Below are positions 25,240-35,212 of a stretch of DNA of 64,000 nucleotides, piece after piece. The position numbers and the translations under genes are program-made. How positions within the stretch are numbered: the first letter of the stretch is position 1; the number at the start of each line of letters is the position of its first letter. The stretch lies in NCBI RefSeq assembly GCF_042678405.1, contig NZ_JBHTLI010000003.1, forward strand, positions 1-64,000, written 5' to 3'. The notes under the pieces were generated by a model, which did not search any database, was not told where the DNA came from, and worked only from the letters and a program-made list of their open reading frames with translations. The stretch is from Salegentibacter_A chungangensis. GTDB lineage: Bacteria; Bacteroidota; Bacteroidia; Flavobacteriales; Flavobacteriaceae.

Positions 25240-26193
25240 TTAGAACAACTTCCTAATGATCTCTTCTTCTGAAATCCCTTCGGCTTCCGCCTTATAGTTC
25301 TTAATGATACGGTGTCTAAGGATACCAATAGCGACTGCCTGAATATCCTCAATATCGGGGGAGAACTTACCATTCACCGCGGCGTGAGATTTTGCCGCAA
25401 GCACGAGGTTCTGTGAAGCCCTTGGCCCTGCGCCCCAATCCACATAGTTGCGTATAAGTTCGGTGGCCTTATCGCCCTCCGGCCTGGTCTTACTCACCAG
25501 ATTTACGGCATATTCCACAACATTATCGGCAACAGGAATCCTTCTTATTACGTGCTGAATATCGGTGATCTCCTGCGCCGTAAACAAAGGCGAAATTTCA
25601 GCCTGTTCATCTGATGTTGTGCTCTTCACCACATCTACTTCCTCCTGAAAACTTGGGTAATCAAGTTTTATGGCGAACATAAAACGGTCCAGCTGAGCTT
25701 CAGGCAAAGGGTAAGTTCCCTCCTGCTCTATCGGGTTCTGGGTTGCAAGCACAAAGTAAGGCAGGCTGAGTTTGTAATGATGTCCTGCCACAGTTACCGC
25801 ACGTTCCTGCATAGCTTCAAGCAAAGCCGCCTGTGTCTTTGGAGGAGTCCGGTTAATCTCATCGGCCAGGATGATATTTGAGAAGACCGGGCCTTTAATG
25901 AACTTAAACTGTCTGTTCTCATCAAGGATCTCTGCTCCCAGAATATCACTGGGCATAAGATCCGGAGTGAACTGAATGCGTTTAAAATCGAGTCCAAGAG
26001 CCTGAGCGATGGTATTCACCATTAGTGTCTTGGCCAGGCCGGGCACCCCTATTAACAAAGAATGCCCTCCGGAAAAGACGGAGAGCAATATCTGGTCGAT
26101 GACTTTTTCCTGTCCGACTATTACTTTAGCAATCTCATTTTTCAATTGACGGTTCTTCCCGACAAGATTTTCTATTAAAGCAACATCAGACAT
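25240..26193 (-). CDS. MoxR-family AAA+ ATPase
   Basis: The 317-residue protein has Walker A GVPGLAKT, Walker B LADEINRTPPKTQAALLEAMQE, sensor 1 VLATQNPIEQEGTYPLPEAQLDRF and a C-terminal lid. MoxR ATPases act as chaperones, often for proteins with von Willebrand A domains. The usual DUF58 and VWA partners are not next to it here. Instead it follows the SurA-like gene by 8 bases, which suggests a link to envelope protein folding. Confidence 0.92.
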   Translation of the reverse strand: MSDVALIENLVGKNRQLKNEIAKVIVGQEKVIDQILLSVFSGGHSLLIGVPGLAKTLMVNTIAQALGLDFKRIQFTPDLMPSDILGAEILDENRQFKFIKGPVFSNIILADEINRTPPKTQAALLEAMQERAVTVAGHHYKLSLPYFVLATQNPIEQEGTYPLPEAQLDRFMFAIKLDYPSFQEEVDVVKSTTSDEQAEISPLFTAQEITDIQHVIRRIPVADNVVEYAVNLVSKTRPEGDKATELIRNYVDWGAGPRASQNLVLAAKSHAAVNGKFSPDIEDIQAVAIGILRHRIIKNYKAEAEGISEEEIIRKLF

Positions 26194-26201
26194 TTATATA
26201 T

Positions 26202-27656
26202 TTATTTTTTTAGCCAGTTACTGTTGTATTCACAGTTACGGAATTTACCATTTATTTTGATATAAGTCTCCTGGATCTTTTCTTCCTGCCATTCTTTTAT
26301 GGCTTCCAGTTGCTTATCGCGTAGGGCAAGTTCTTTAATTTTAGCATAATCGGTCGTATAATTCGCCTCATGCTCAGGGATTCTTTTGGTCACCTTAATG
26401 ATCTTGAAGACCGGTCGGCCTGTACGATCCCTTTCGGTTAGCCTTCTTGAAAGTTCACCTTCTTTAAGGTTTTGTACCTGCCCATACAATTTAGGGTCTA
26501 TTTTTGAAAGTTCAAAACGCGTGTCTCCTGTAGTAGGATTAATTAATTTTCCTCCGTCACTTTTTGTCTCCTCTTCATCAGAGAATTCCCTTGCCGCTTC
26601 AGCAAAATCAAGTACTCCTTCGTTCACTCTTTTTCTAATGCTGTCTATCTTGGCTTTTGCCTCTTCAACGGTAGCATTGGTAACATCCGGAATTAGAAGA
26701 ATATGCCTAAGATCAAGTTTTTGTCCTCGTATACGGTCAATCTGAATAATATGATATCCGAATTCGGTCTCAAAAGGCTCACTCACTTCTCCTTCCTGAA
26801 GGCTAAAGGCAACATCCTTAAATTCCTTCACGAAATTGTCTTTTCTTCCAAGAGTGATCTTTCCTCCGTCTGAAGCCGATCCTGGATCCTGGGAGTAAAG
26901 CACAGCTTTGGTAGCAAAACTTGCATCGTTATCTTCAACATCGGCCTTAAATTCGTTAAGCCGCTCAATTACTTTCTCCTTTTCACTTTCAGGGATCTCA
27001 GGCTTAACCACGATCTGCGCCAGCTCTACCTCATCTCCAAAGATTGGCAGGGAGTCTTTTGGTATATCCTCAAAATAAGCTCTCACCTCTTCAGGAGTGA
27101 TCTCTACATCTTCAATGATCTTCTGCTGCATACGGCTGGACAACTGACGCTGTTTATTCAGCTCAAAAAGCTCCTGCCTGAATTCAGCTTCACTGTCTTT
27201 ATTATAAAACTCAAGAACCTTTTCCATAGAACCTACCTGGCTCACCATTTGTGAGATCTGCTGATCTATGTAGTTGTTGATCTCGGAATCCATCACAATT
27301 ACACTATCCTGAATTGCCTGGTGGGCATAAAGCTTATTCTCCATAAGTGAACCTGCAAGCTGGCAGTCGGTAACATCGGCAGTAGACATTCCCTGGCTCT
27401 GCATATCCTTATACATCATATCGATGTCACTATCCAGAATAATGAAATCTCCGACCACGGCAGCAATCCCGTCTACTTTACGGCGCTGGTTCCCATCCTC
27501 TTCCTCAACGCTTTTGGCAAGCTCCTCTTCAGGCTGAATGGCAGTGCTGTCAGTAACAACAACCTCCTGAGCAAAGGCTCCGGAAGCGATAAATAAGCCC
27601 AGCATAAATACCGCTGATTTAATCGTAGATCTCAAATTGATTGTTTTTAATTGCAT
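26202..27656 (-). CDS. SurA-like peptidyl-prolyl isomerase (two parvulin domains)
   Basis: The 484-residue exported protein has a signal peptide ending GAFAQ, an acidic stretch, a SurA-N-like helical region (IAAVVGDFIILDSDIDMM) and two parvulin-like domains. The first is ELAQIVVKPEIPESE...DPGSASDGGKITLGRK; the second is DLRHILLIPDVTNATVEEAK...DEEETKSDGGKL. SurA chaperones outer-membrane proteins in the periplasm. The ATG at 27656 gives the signal peptide a normal N-terminus; it overlaps the upstream isomerase gene by 38 bases. Confidence 0.9.
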   Translation of the reverse strand: MQLKTINLRSTIKSAVFMLGLFIASGAFAQEVVVTDSTAIQPEEELAKSVEEEDGNQRRKVDGIAAVVGDFIILDSDIDMMYKDMQSQGMSTADVTDCQLAGSLMENKLYAHQAIQDSVIVMDSEINNYIDQQISQMVSQVGSMEKVLEFYNKDSEAEFRQELFELNKQRQLSSRMQQKIIEDVEITPEEVRAYFEDIPKDSLPIFGDEVELAQIVVKPEIPESEKEKVIERLNEFKADVEDNDASFATKAVLYSQDPGSASDGGKITLGRKDNFVKEFKDVAFSLQEGEVSEPFETEFGYHIIQIDRIRGQKLDLRHILLIPDVTNATVEEAKAKIDSIRKRVNEGVLDFAEAAREFSDEEETKSDGGKLINPTTGDTRFELSKIDPKLYGQVQNLKEGELSRRLTERDRTGRPVFKIIKVTKRIPEHEANYTTDYAKIKELALRDKQLEAIKEWQEEKIQETYIKINGKFRNCEYNSNWLKK

Positions 27657-28485
27657 CTTTCGTAATATCTTTTTCAAGTTCTTTTACTAAATTTAGTTTG
27701 CGTTTATTAAGCAGGATCTGCTTAATGGTTGCCGAAGCATATTCCAGCGGGGCCTGCTCATTTCGGATTAAAACATCCTTCACATAAACCAAATATACTC
27801 CTAAAGAGTCTTCAAGTTGCATAAAGTTTGATTTATTTAACAGGCGTGACCTATCCTCTATAGCCAGCGGCTTTATTTTCTCATACACCGATTTGGTACG
27901 CACCCAAACCGAATCATTTAACGAGTAATTTTTAAACTGAAGAGCTTTCCTTTCCAGTTCATCCTTATCTTTTTCTTCAAACCTTACCAGACGCTTCTTG
28001 ATCTGGTCGATATTGGTGTTATTTTCATCCAGCTTTACATAGCGCAACTTCACCAAATCTTCATTCAGTTTGAAGTTTTCCTTATGCTCTTCATAATAAG
28101 CCTTGATCTCCTCCTCACTCAATGTACTATCAAGCTCACGGGATACTACGGCCTCAGTATAAGCATTAGTATATAGCTCATTGCGGTAATTTTCAACAAG
28201 GTCTCTGAACTCCCTTTGCTTCTCCTGCGACAGGTTAAGCTTTGCCCTATCTATAAGTAACTGCTGGGTCGCCCAACGGGTAATGTAATTAGAAACTATA
28301 AGCGCACTATCCTGTGCTGAAGTATTCGCATTAAGCAACCCTCTGATGTCATCTTCATAGAGATAAGTATCATTCACTCTCACCACGGCTTTTTGTTCCT
28401 CCGTCTTTTCAAAATAGTCACAGCCCAATACCATTGGAACAAGGAAAAGGAAACCGAGATGATAAAAATTAAATTTCAACTTCAT
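27619..28485 (-). CDS. parvulin-like lipoprotein isomerase/chaperone
   Basis: The 288-residue protein starts with a lipoprotein signal (Cys22 in PMVLGCDYFEK) and has a SurA/PrsA-like helical region (VVRVNDTYLYEDDIRGLL). The central region (EDLVKLRYVKLDENN) may be a degenerate parvulin fold; the usual catalytic His and Cys/Asp motifs are not clear. It is the first gene of a three-gene set with the SurA-like gene and moxR. The start at 28485 was chosen because it opens directly into the signal peptide; the frame runs to 28554. Confidence 0.8.
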   Translation of the reverse strand: MKLKFNFYHLGFLFLVPMVLGCDYFEKTEEQKAVVRVNDTYLYEDDIRGLLNANTSAQDSALIVSNYITRWATQQLLIDRAKLNLSQEKQREFRDLVENYRNELYTNAYTEAVVSRELDSTLSEEEIKAYYEEHKENFKLNEDLVKLRYVKLDENNTNIDQIKKRLVRFEEKDKDELERKALQFKNYSLNDSVWVRTKSVYEKIKPLAIEDRSRLLNKSNFMQLEDSLGVYLVYVKDVLIRNEQAPLEYASATIKQILLNKRKLNLVKELEKDITKDAIKNNQFEIYD

Positions 28486-28673
28486 TTGTAGAGTTGGCTT
28501 GCAATTTATATACCAAACAGAATCACTGTTTTGGCACACGTTACATGCGAGCAAAAATAAGAATTAGTTCAGGTTCTGCAAGATAAAGCCTAAAGGATTA
28601 TCTTACGGTAAAAATATAAATTTCTGGTTTTATTATTTCTGAAGTATCTTTAATAGGATAAAATTTCCCGATT

Positions 28674-29120
28674 ATGAAATATACCACCGAAATAGAGATC
28701 AGGTTACCCAGGGAAGAAGTGCTTAAAAAACTATATAACCCCAATAATCTAAAGCATTGGCAAAAAGGTTTTGTTTCCAAGGAACACCTTAACGGTGAAC
28801 CCGGGGAGGAAGGTGCAGAGAGCAGGCTTATCTACAAAATGGGCAAAAGGGAAATTGAAATGACTGAAACTATTACAAAAAAGGAGCTCCCCCTAAAATT
28901 ATCTGCCAGTTACAATGCCAAAGGGGTTTACAATATCCAGAAAAACATTTTTGAGGAAACGCCGCGAAACCATACGATGTGGACCTCCAGAAATAAATTT
29001 GAATTCAGCGGATTTATGAAATTGATGGGCTGGCTGATGCCCGGCGCTTTTAAGAAACAAACTTACCAATACATGCAAGACTTCAAGAAATTTGCTGAAA
29101 CCGGAAAAAGTCTTTATTAA
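28674..29120 (+). CDS. SRPBCC (START-like) family protein
   Basis: The 148-residue protein has the polyketide cyclase/START-like pattern: EIEIRLPREEVLKKLYNPNNLKHWQKGF at the start, TSRNKFEFSGFMKLMGWLM, and an amphipathic C-terminal helix KKQTYQYMQDFKKFAETG. Such proteins form a cavity for a hydrophobic ligand. The ligand is unknown and neighbours give no hint. Confidence 0.82.
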   Translation: MKYTTEIEIRLPREEVLKKLYNPNNLKHWQKGFVSKEHLNGEPGEEGAESRLIYKMGKREIEMTETITKKELPLKLSASYNAKGVYNIQKNIFEETPRNHTMWTSRNKFEFSGFMKLMGWLMPGAFKKQTYQYMQDFKKFAETGKSLY

Positions 29121-29201
29121 AACCAATTTGCTGGCAATTTTTTAATTAAAATCTGTGTTTAATTGCTTCTCCCTGTTATATTTGCCAAAAAACGACAAAA
29201 A

Positions 29202-29738
29202 ATGAAAAAATTAAGTTTAGTCTTAGCTCTTTTGTGCTTTTCATTAATGACCACTGCACAAACTAAAGTAGGAACCATTGACGCCGATTACATCTTATCT
29301 CAAATGCCAGAGATAAGCGAGGTAAATAAAGGAATTGAGGAATACAACGCTAACCTTAAGAGCGATATGGAAGCTACCATAAAAAAGTATGACAGCCTTG
29401 TTCAAAATTACCAGGAAAAAAGCACCGAGTTCACAGATGAGGAAAGAAAAAAAGAAGAAAGTGAAATCATAGCACTGGAAAATGAGATCAAGAATTTCCG
29501 TCAGAGGGCCTCTGTAATGATCCAGATGAGAAGGAATAAACTTTCTCAGCCCTTATATGAGAAGATCGATAAAGCAATGCTGGAAGTGATCAAGGAGGAA
29601 GGATTCACTCAAATACTTCACGCCGGAGGAAATGCCCTTGCCTTTGCCGATCAGCGCTTTGATATTACCGAAAAAGTAATGAAAAAGCTGGGGATCGAAA
29701 TTCCTGAACAACCAAAACCGGAAGCTTCAGAAAACTAA
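29202..29738 (+). CDS. OmpH/Skp-family periplasmic chaperone
   Basis: The 178-residue protein has a signal peptide ending MTTAQ, then the OmpH signature KVGTIDADYILSQMPE and a long coiled-coil middle (about 45-120, rich in Lys and Glu) before the C-terminal strand region. Skp trimers hold unfolded outer-membrane proteins in the periplasm. A TATATTTG element at 29177-29184 may be the -7 box. It shares the terminator at 29762 with guaB. Confidence 0.9.
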   Translation: MKKLSLVLALLCFSLMTTAQTKVGTIDADYILSQMPEISEVNKGIEEYNANLKSDMEATIKKYDSLVQNYQEKSTEFTDEERKKEESEIIALENEIKNFRQRASVMIQMRRNKLSQPLYEKIDKAMLEVIKEEGFTQILHAGGNALAFADQRFDITEKVMKKLGIEIPEQPKPEASEN

Positions 29739-29761
29739 AAAAGCTTCAGAAATAAACATAA

Positions 29762-29792
29762 AAAAAGCCCGGATCATCGAACCGGGCTTTTT
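29762..29792. terminator. bidirectional terminator between ompH-like gene and guaB
   Basis: AAAAAGCCCGG (29762-29772) pairs with CCGGGCTTTTT (29782-29792), with A-run and T-run flanks serving both convergent genes. Confidence 0.9.
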
Positions 29793-29813
29793 TTGTTATA
29801 AATGATCAAGTAA

Positions 29814-31286
29814 TTATCTGCTGTAATTAGGAGATTCGTTGGTAATGGTCACATCGTGAGGGTGACTTTCGTGAATTCCTGAAGAGGTGATCTTAACAAA
29901 TTTACCACGCTCCTTAAGCTCTTCTATGTTTCCTGCTCCACAGTAACCCATACCGGCTTTAAGGCCGCCTAAGAACTGGTGTATACTTTCCTGGATCTCG
30001 CCTTTATATGGCACTCGCCCAACAATTCCTTCAGGAACAAGCTTTTTAATATCGTCTTCCACATCCTGGAAATAACGATCTTTTGAACCTTTTTCCATAG
30101 CTTCCACAGATCCCATTCCGCGGTAAGATTTGAACTTTCTTCCTTCGTAAATAATAGTCTCTCCCGGAGATTCTTTGGTTCCGGCAAGCAATGACCCAAG
30201 CATCACACAATCAGCTCCCGCCGCGATAGCTTTTGGGATATCACCTGTATATCTTATTCCGCCATCAGCGATCACCGGCACTCCCGAACCCTTAATAGCC
30301 GCAGCTACCTCAAGCACGGCTGAAAATTGAGGAAATCCAACTCCGGCAACCACTCTTGTGGTACAGATAGAACCGGGACCTATTCCTACCTTCACAGCAT
30401 CGGCTCCGGCTTCAACCAGGTATTTTGCAGCTTCAGCCGTCGCGATATTTCCAACAACCACTTCCAGTTCCGGGAACTTCAGTTTCACTTCTCTTAAAAC
30501 GTGCACCACGCCTTTGGTATGCCCGTGGGCGGTATCGATCACGATCGCATCTACTCCAGCATTCACCAGGGCTTCAACCCTGTCTACGGCATCTCCTGTT
30601 ACACCAACAGCAGCAGCAACACGAAGCCTTCCGAAACTGTCCTTATTGGCATTAGGCTTTTGGGTAAGTTTGGTAATATCTCTGAAAGTAATAAGCCCAA
30701 CAAGTTTGTTGCTCTTATTCACTACGGGTAATTTTTCAATTTTGTTCTCCTGAAGTATCTCTTCGGCATCATCGAGTACCGTTCCTTCAGAAACCGTTAC
30801 AAGATTCTCTGAGGTCATCACCTCGGTGATAGGTCTCTCAAGGTTCTTTTCGAATCTCAGGTCACGGTTGGTAACGATACCTGCCAGCTTCCCTTCATCG
30901 TCAATAATCGGGATCCCGCCTATACTGTGCTCGGCCATATAGGCTTTCGCGTCTTTCACCTTAGCGGTAAGCGGCAAAGTAACCGGATCTATGATCATTC
31001 CGCTTTCAGCTCTTTTGACCTTACGGACTTTCAGGGCCTGCTGCTCGATAGTCATGTTCTTGTGCAATACTCCAATCCCCCCTTCTCGAGCAATGGCAAT
31101 AGCCATACGAGATTCGGTAACCGTGTCCATAGCCGCTGAGACTATAGGTACATTGATACTGATGTTTCGGGTGAATCTAGTTCTGGTATCCACTTCGCGA
31201 GGTAAGACTTCTGAATAAGCAGGGACAAGAAGTACGTCGTCGTAGGTAAGTCCTTCTCCAAGGATTTTTGAATCGTGTGCGGTCAT
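29814..31286 (-). CDS. guaB: inosine-5'-monophosphate dehydrogenase
   Basis: The 490-residue enzyme oxidises IMP to XMP, the committed step of GMP synthesis. A TIM-barrel (LTYDDVLLVPAYSEVLP at the start) is interrupted by two CBS domains (about 95-210). The catalytic loop is GIGPGSICTTRVVAGVG with the nucleophilic Cys, followed by the flap with YRGMGSVEAM. TATATTTGCACGC at 31305-31317 (minus) is a likely extended -7 element, 24 bases before the ATG. Confidence 0.97.
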   Translation of the reverse strand: MTAHDSKILGEGLTYDDVLLVPAYSEVLPREVDTRTRFTRNISINVPIVSAAMDTVTESRMAIAIAREGGIGVLHKNMTIEQQALKVRKVKRAESGMIIDPVTLPLTAKVKDAKAYMAEHSIGGIPIIDDEGKLAGIVTNRDLRFEKNLERPITEVMTSENLVTVSEGTVLDDAEEILQENKIEKLPVVNKSNKLVGLITFRDITKLTQKPNANKDSFGRLRVAAAVGVTGDAVDRVEALVNAGVDAIVIDTAHGHTKGVVHVLREVKLKFPELEVVVGNIATAEAAKYLVEAGADAVKVGIGPGSICTTRVVAGVGFPQFSAVLEVAAAIKGSGVPVIADGGIRYTGDIPKAIAAGADCVMLGSLLAGTKESPGETIIYEGRKFKSYRGMGSVEAMEKGSKDRYFQDVEDDIKKLVPEGIVGRVPYKGEIQESIHQFLGGLKAGMGYCGAGNIEELKERGKFVKITSSGIHESHPHDVTITNESPNYSR

Positions 31287-31376
31287 AGCAATTAAGATTT
31301 AATTGCGTGCAAATATAAGGCTAAAAACTGAGATAAAAGGAGTTATCCCGATTTAACTCTATGTTATCTTTTATTT

Positions 31377-33851
31377 TTACAGCTTAAACTGAAGACTTGT
31401 ATACCAGGTTAATGGCTGTGCAGGAATGATACCGGGGCCCGGGTAACCTGTAGCCCTCCTTGTAAAGTAGGAATTATCTAACAAATTATTGATCCCTGCT
31501 TCCAGTTTAAATTTCCCAAGACTATAGGAAGCCGAGAAATCCAGGATCCCATATGCAGGGATCGCCCCTTCGATTCCCCGTTGAGAATCATTAACATCCT
31601 GAGGCGCATTGGTCGCATCGGTATATTGTTTTGACAGGTAAGTATACTGAAGGCTTCCTAGAAAATTCTTATACCCGAAATCCAGTCCCGTCTTCAGGTT
31701 TACCTCCGGGATAAATTCCACCTGGTTCCCTTCAACATTGGTTTCCTGGGAAGAAATATATTCTGAATTCGTAAAGGCAGCGTTCACGAAAACCCCGGCA
31801 ATAAAATCTTCATTCTGCTTAAAGAAGGTATTTCTCAGGTTCCAGTCGGCAAAGGTTTCTAAGCCATAGATAAAAGCATCCCCAATATTCCCCCTGAAAC
31901 GGATTAGCCTTCCTGTTTCTTCCTGTTCTCCCTGGGCATTATTACGCACTTCAGGTTTCAGGATCTCCCCTATTCTCTTATCATATTTAAGGGCAAACAC
32001 ACTGGCATCAAAGGACAACACATCTTTCCATCGCCCTCTTATCCCGATATCCGAAGTGAAGCCTTCCTCATCGGTGATATCAGGGTCTACCTGGAATACC
32101 GGATTGATCACCCTGATATCATTAAAGGTAACCGACCGGTAATTCTGAGAGAAATTTGCATAGATCTCGGTGCTTGGCGTCAGGTTATAGCCTGCCCCCA
32201 GACCTAACAACAAGAAGCTTCGTTCAAATTGGCGATTATCTGTTATAGTTTCGTTTTTTAAAACATTCCCGGCAAGGTCTGTGAAGATATCCTTATAAGT
32301 ACCTTCACTTTGGGTATCTATATATTCAAAGCGAAAACCCGGGGTCAACGACAATTTATTAGTGATATTAAAGATATTCTCCCCGAAGAAAGCCAGATTA
32401 TTATTCGGAAATTCGAATTCGGCCTGTCGCGGATAATTTGGGTATTGCTCATTCCTGAACCGGAAATCGGCATCAGCATTGGCACTTCCCGGCCCCTGCC
32501 TCTGTTTGTTACGGGCGTCATAGTATTTACTCCCCAGAAGCAATACTGACTCCTCCCCCAAAAGATCGTAGCGGGTTAGTAATCTGGCTTCAGCACCCCA
32601 GTTATTAAAATGATCGGCAAGCAATTCTCTGGGCGCTGTCAGGTCATCGGGTTGAGACACCCTATTCTCCCTATACCCGATAGCCATTCGGGAAGCATCA
32701 AGTCCGAATAAATTCAGGCTGAAATCGGTTTTTTTGGAAAATTTATGTTCCAGTTTCAGGGCATACAGTTTCCAGTTGACATCAAACCAGTTTCGGCTTC
32801 GGTTACTGTAGTCCGGGTTACGATAAAACTGTTCATCGGTTAGCCCTCCCGGCTGTTGTGCGAGATAATCCAGATAAGTGAACTCAAAGCTTACATTGGT
32901 CCTTTCACTGAACTTCCACCCCAGATGAGAAAAGAAGTTGTTAGACTCGTATTCAGAATTCGGTCTGAAGCCCTCTCCGGTTTTATAATTATACCAGGTA
33001 TAATAACTGAACTTCCCAATGGTTCCTCCTACACTGTTAAAACTGGTGAACAAATTATAGGAACCTGCAGATTGCCTTGACACCAGCTCAAATTTCTTAT
33101 CTCTTGGCGGTTCTTTAAATTTAAAATTGATAAGCCCTCCAAACTGGGTTCCATATTGTAAAGAAGCAGCTCCGCGTACTACCTGGATCTCACTCAAAGC
33201 TTCTGCCGGAGGGGTGTAATAGCTTTCGGGGTATCCCAGCACGTCGGCTGAGATATCGTAGCCATTCTGGCGGGTATTAAAATTCTGTGTTCTGTTAGGA
33301 TCCAGCCCGCGCCCTCCAATATTCAGCTGAAGTCCGGCATCTCCGTTATCGTAAATATTAAGTCCAACCACCTGATTGTAAATCTGCCGGGCATTGTTAG
33401 CCGCCAGGTTTCCGGTAACCTTATCCATCACTACCACTTCGCTTTTCTTCCCGGCATAAATGGCCGTCCCTTCAACCTTTCTCAATTTCCTAAGCGCGAA
33501 CAGCTTTTCCCTGCGTTGGGTAAGCACCACTTCGGAAAGGTTTTCGGCAAGCGGGGCAATACTGAAAGTAACTTCTGTTTCCCCCGAAACCGCAACCTCC
33601 TGCTCCAGGATCTGGTACTGGTGACTGTAAACAACAAACAAATAGGTACTGTTGTCCAGACCCTCTATTCTGAAATTCCCCGATTCGTCGGTAAGTTCCA
33701 GATCACCCGTGGTCTTGTTGTAAATTTCAGCAAAAGCCACCGGAGAATTATCCTGTGCAGAGATCACCCTCCCGCTAAGCGAGTTCTGGGCATTCGCAAG
33801 TCCGATTGTACAGACCAGTGTTATTAAAAAACTATAAACCTTTAATTTCAT
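31377..33851 (-). CDS. TonB-dependent receptor, FecA/siderophore type
   Basis: The 824-residue outer-membrane protein has a signal peptide (to about 22), a carboxypeptidase-like regulatory domain (SLSGRVISAQDNSPVAFAEIYN, about 24-110), a plug domain (VTGNLAANNARQIYNQVVGL, IGGRGLDPNRTQNFNTRQNG) and a 22-strand-type barrel ending LTWYTSLQFKL. It takes up a bound ligand using TonB energy; the plug resembles receptors for ferric citrate or siderophores. It is the last gene of a four-gene operon and overlaps the upstream gene by 20 bases. The ligand is inferred to be iron or another metal from the imelysin neighbour. Confidence 0.92.
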   Translation of the reverse strand: MKLKVYSFLITLVCTIGLANAQNSLSGRVISAQDNSPVAFAEIYNKTTGDLELTDESGNFRIEGLDNSTYLFVVYSHQYQILEQEVAVSGETEVTFSIAPLAENLSEVVLTQRREKLFALRKLRKVEGTAIYAGKKSEVVVMDKVTGNLAANNARQIYNQVVGLNIYDNGDAGLQLNIGGRGLDPNRTQNFNTRQNGYDISADVLGYPESYYTPPAEALSEIQVVRGAASLQYGTQFGGLINFKFKEPPRDKKFELVSRQSAGSYNLFTSFNSVGGTIGKFSYYTWYNYKTGEGFRPNSEYESNNFFSHLGWKFSERTNVSFEFTYLDYLAQQPGGLTDEQFYRNPDYSNRSRNWFDVNWKLYALKLEHKFSKKTDFSLNLFGLDASRMAIGYRENRVSQPDDLTAPRELLADHFNNWGAEARLLTRYDLLGEESVLLLGSKYYDARNKQRQGPGSANADADFRFRNEQYPNYPRQAEFEFPNNNLAFFGENIFNITNKLSLTPGFRFEYIDTQSEGTYKDIFTDLAGNVLKNETITDNRQFERSFLLLGLGAGYNLTPSTEIYANFSQNYRSVTFNDIRVINPVFQVDPDITDEEGFTSDIGIRGRWKDVLSFDASVFALKYDKRIGEILKPEVRNNAQGEQEETGRLIRFRGNIGDAFIYGLETFADWNLRNTFFKQNEDFIAGVFVNAAFTNSEYISSQETNVEGNQVEFIPEVNLKTGLDFGYKNFLGSLQYTYLSKQYTDATNAPQDVNDSQRGIEGAIPAYGILDFSASYSLGKFKLEAGINNLLDNSYFTRRATGYPGPGIIPAQPLTWYTSLQFKL

Positions 33852-35196
33852 CGTTGAAGGGTAAAATGAATGTTTTGTGTTTAAATGAATCCTTATGCTC
33901 CAGAAGGTTTACCTCAGGATCTATATAGGGTTTGCTTTTGCGGCCATTAAGGGCCACATAGCTTTCTACGTATACCTCTATATTTTTATGACCGTCTTTT
34001 CTGAAATGATCGGCCAGGTAATGGGCATACTGCAATATAAAATCGGGCTGAAAAGCCATCTGTTTTTCCTGAAAGGGAGTTAAAAAATCGGAATTATCCA
34101 CATAAAACCTCTTTCCGGTCTTTCCGTCTACGATCTTGAATTGCGCATAACCGGCCTTCTCCATCAGCATCACCCGCCAGCTGAACCTGAAGCCTTCTTC
34201 GGTCCAGAAAAGTTCACCGGGATACAGCAGATATCTCCAGGGAAATAACAGCTGGATCGCAAAGAAGACACCTAGAACTGAAAGGCTAAGCTTACGCCTT
34301 GTTTCAGTGAACCTCAGCCTCATTCCGGTGTCGAATTTTTCCTTGTTCAGCTTCATCATTCTGGAGATAAACCCAAGAATTCTATGATGGAACCCGGCAT
34401 CAAAGAAAATGAAAGCATTCACGATCATAATATACGGGAACATCCCGATAGGAAATAAAACCCTTGTGAGCACGTGAAAGATGACTACCAGGAAAAATGC
34501 CAGCAATCTTGTTCTTCTGTAAATAAGCAAAAAAGGAATTAAAAGGTCGTAGAGCATCCCGCTCCAGCTGAAAGCATAATGCATCCACTCCTGCTGCAAA
34601 AAGTCTCCCAGCAGAGGGATGTCATATTTTGAAGGCAGCCAGATCTTTAAAGGCATAGCCCTTAAAAGCCAGTCAGAATTTATCTTTGCAAGACCCGCAT
34701 ATATGTAAACTATGGCAATCAGCAGTTTTATGCTGTCTATGCACAAGGCAGGGACCTGCTGAAAACGCTTCGCCCTGTTCTTCCAGGCATCTGCCGAAAA
34801 GTAGGCATTAGCTGGCAAAAAGATCATCAAAAAGCTAAGAATACTTATAAAATAGTAGTGATTAAGATACGTGGTCTTATCCATCAGCTCGATATAAGTA
34901 AAGCTGAGAAAGAAAGCGATGATCGCCAGCCTGTACTTATACCCGAAAGCTACCAGCAGGGCCGAAATTCCACAGAAGATAAAAATAAAATAGGTGAAAC
35001 CTCCAAGAGGTTTCACCCATTCAAATAAATAATATGAAAATGAGAAATCGGGGTTTATATACAGTTTCTCTATCCAGCCGTTAAGCCAGAACCTCACGAT
35101 ACTGATAAACATCATCAGCCCGAAGAGTATCCTGAAAACTGCCAGGGGCGCGGCATCGGTGGTTTTATTAAGGTATGAAGAGAAACTTCTTCCCAT
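33832..35196 (-). CDS. HTTM-domain membrane protein, vitamin K-dependent gamma-carboxylase-like
   Basis: The 454-residue protein has several transmembrane helices in its first 310 residues, then a soluble C-terminal part. The HTTM (horizontally transferred transmembrane) domain resembles the vitamin K-dependent glutamate carboxylase family. Around residues 105-116 it reads MDKTTYLNHYYF, matching my memory of the region with the catalytic Lys218 and following Asn-His in human GGCX. The later LYPGELFWTEEGFRFSWRV also fits bacterial homologues. Enzymatic activity in bacteria is unproven for most members. It sits 16 bases after the imelysin gene and overlaps the TonB receptor gene by 20 bases, so it works in that system. 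Confidence 0.85.
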   Translation of the reverse strand: MGRSFSSYLNKTTDAAPLAVFRILFGLMMFISIVRFWLNGWIEKLYINPDFSFSYYLFEWVKPLGGFTYFIFIFCGISALLVAFGYKYRLAIIAFFLSFTYIELMDKTTYLNHYYFISILSFLMIFLPANAYFSADAWKNRAKRFQQVPALCIDSIKLLIAIVYIYAGLAKINSDWLLRAMPLKIWLPSKYDIPLLGDFLQQEWMHYAFSWSGMLYDLLIPFLLIYRRTRLLAFFLVVIFHVLTRVLFPIGMFPYIMIVNAFIFFDAGFHHRILGFISRMMKLNKEKFDTGMRLRFTETRRKLSLSVLGVFFAIQLLFPWRYLLYPGELFWTEEGFRFSWRVMLMEKAGYAQFKIVDGKTGKRFYVDNSDFLTPFQEKQMAFQPDFILQYAHYLADHFRKDGHKNIEVYVESYVALNGRKSKPYIDPEVNLLEHKDSFKHKTFILPFNDEIKGL

Positions 35197-35212
35197 TTAA
35201 AAAGTTCTGAGA

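Noticed and set aside
25230..25241. A 12-bp palindrome AATCCCGGGATT at the end of the moxR gene
   Set aside because: It overlaps the stop codon, has no loop and no T-tract, and no neighbour suggests a role.
25110..25373. An 87-residue open frame overlapping the end of moxR
   Set aside because: It is a different-frame shadow of the MoxR gene running into AT-rich sequence.
31332..31375. Nested short complementary stretches (GAGTTA/TAACTC within ATAAAAG/CTTTTAT) between guaB and the TonB receptor gene
   Set aside because: The stems are short and AT-rich; they may aid termination of the receptor transcript but I cannot support it.
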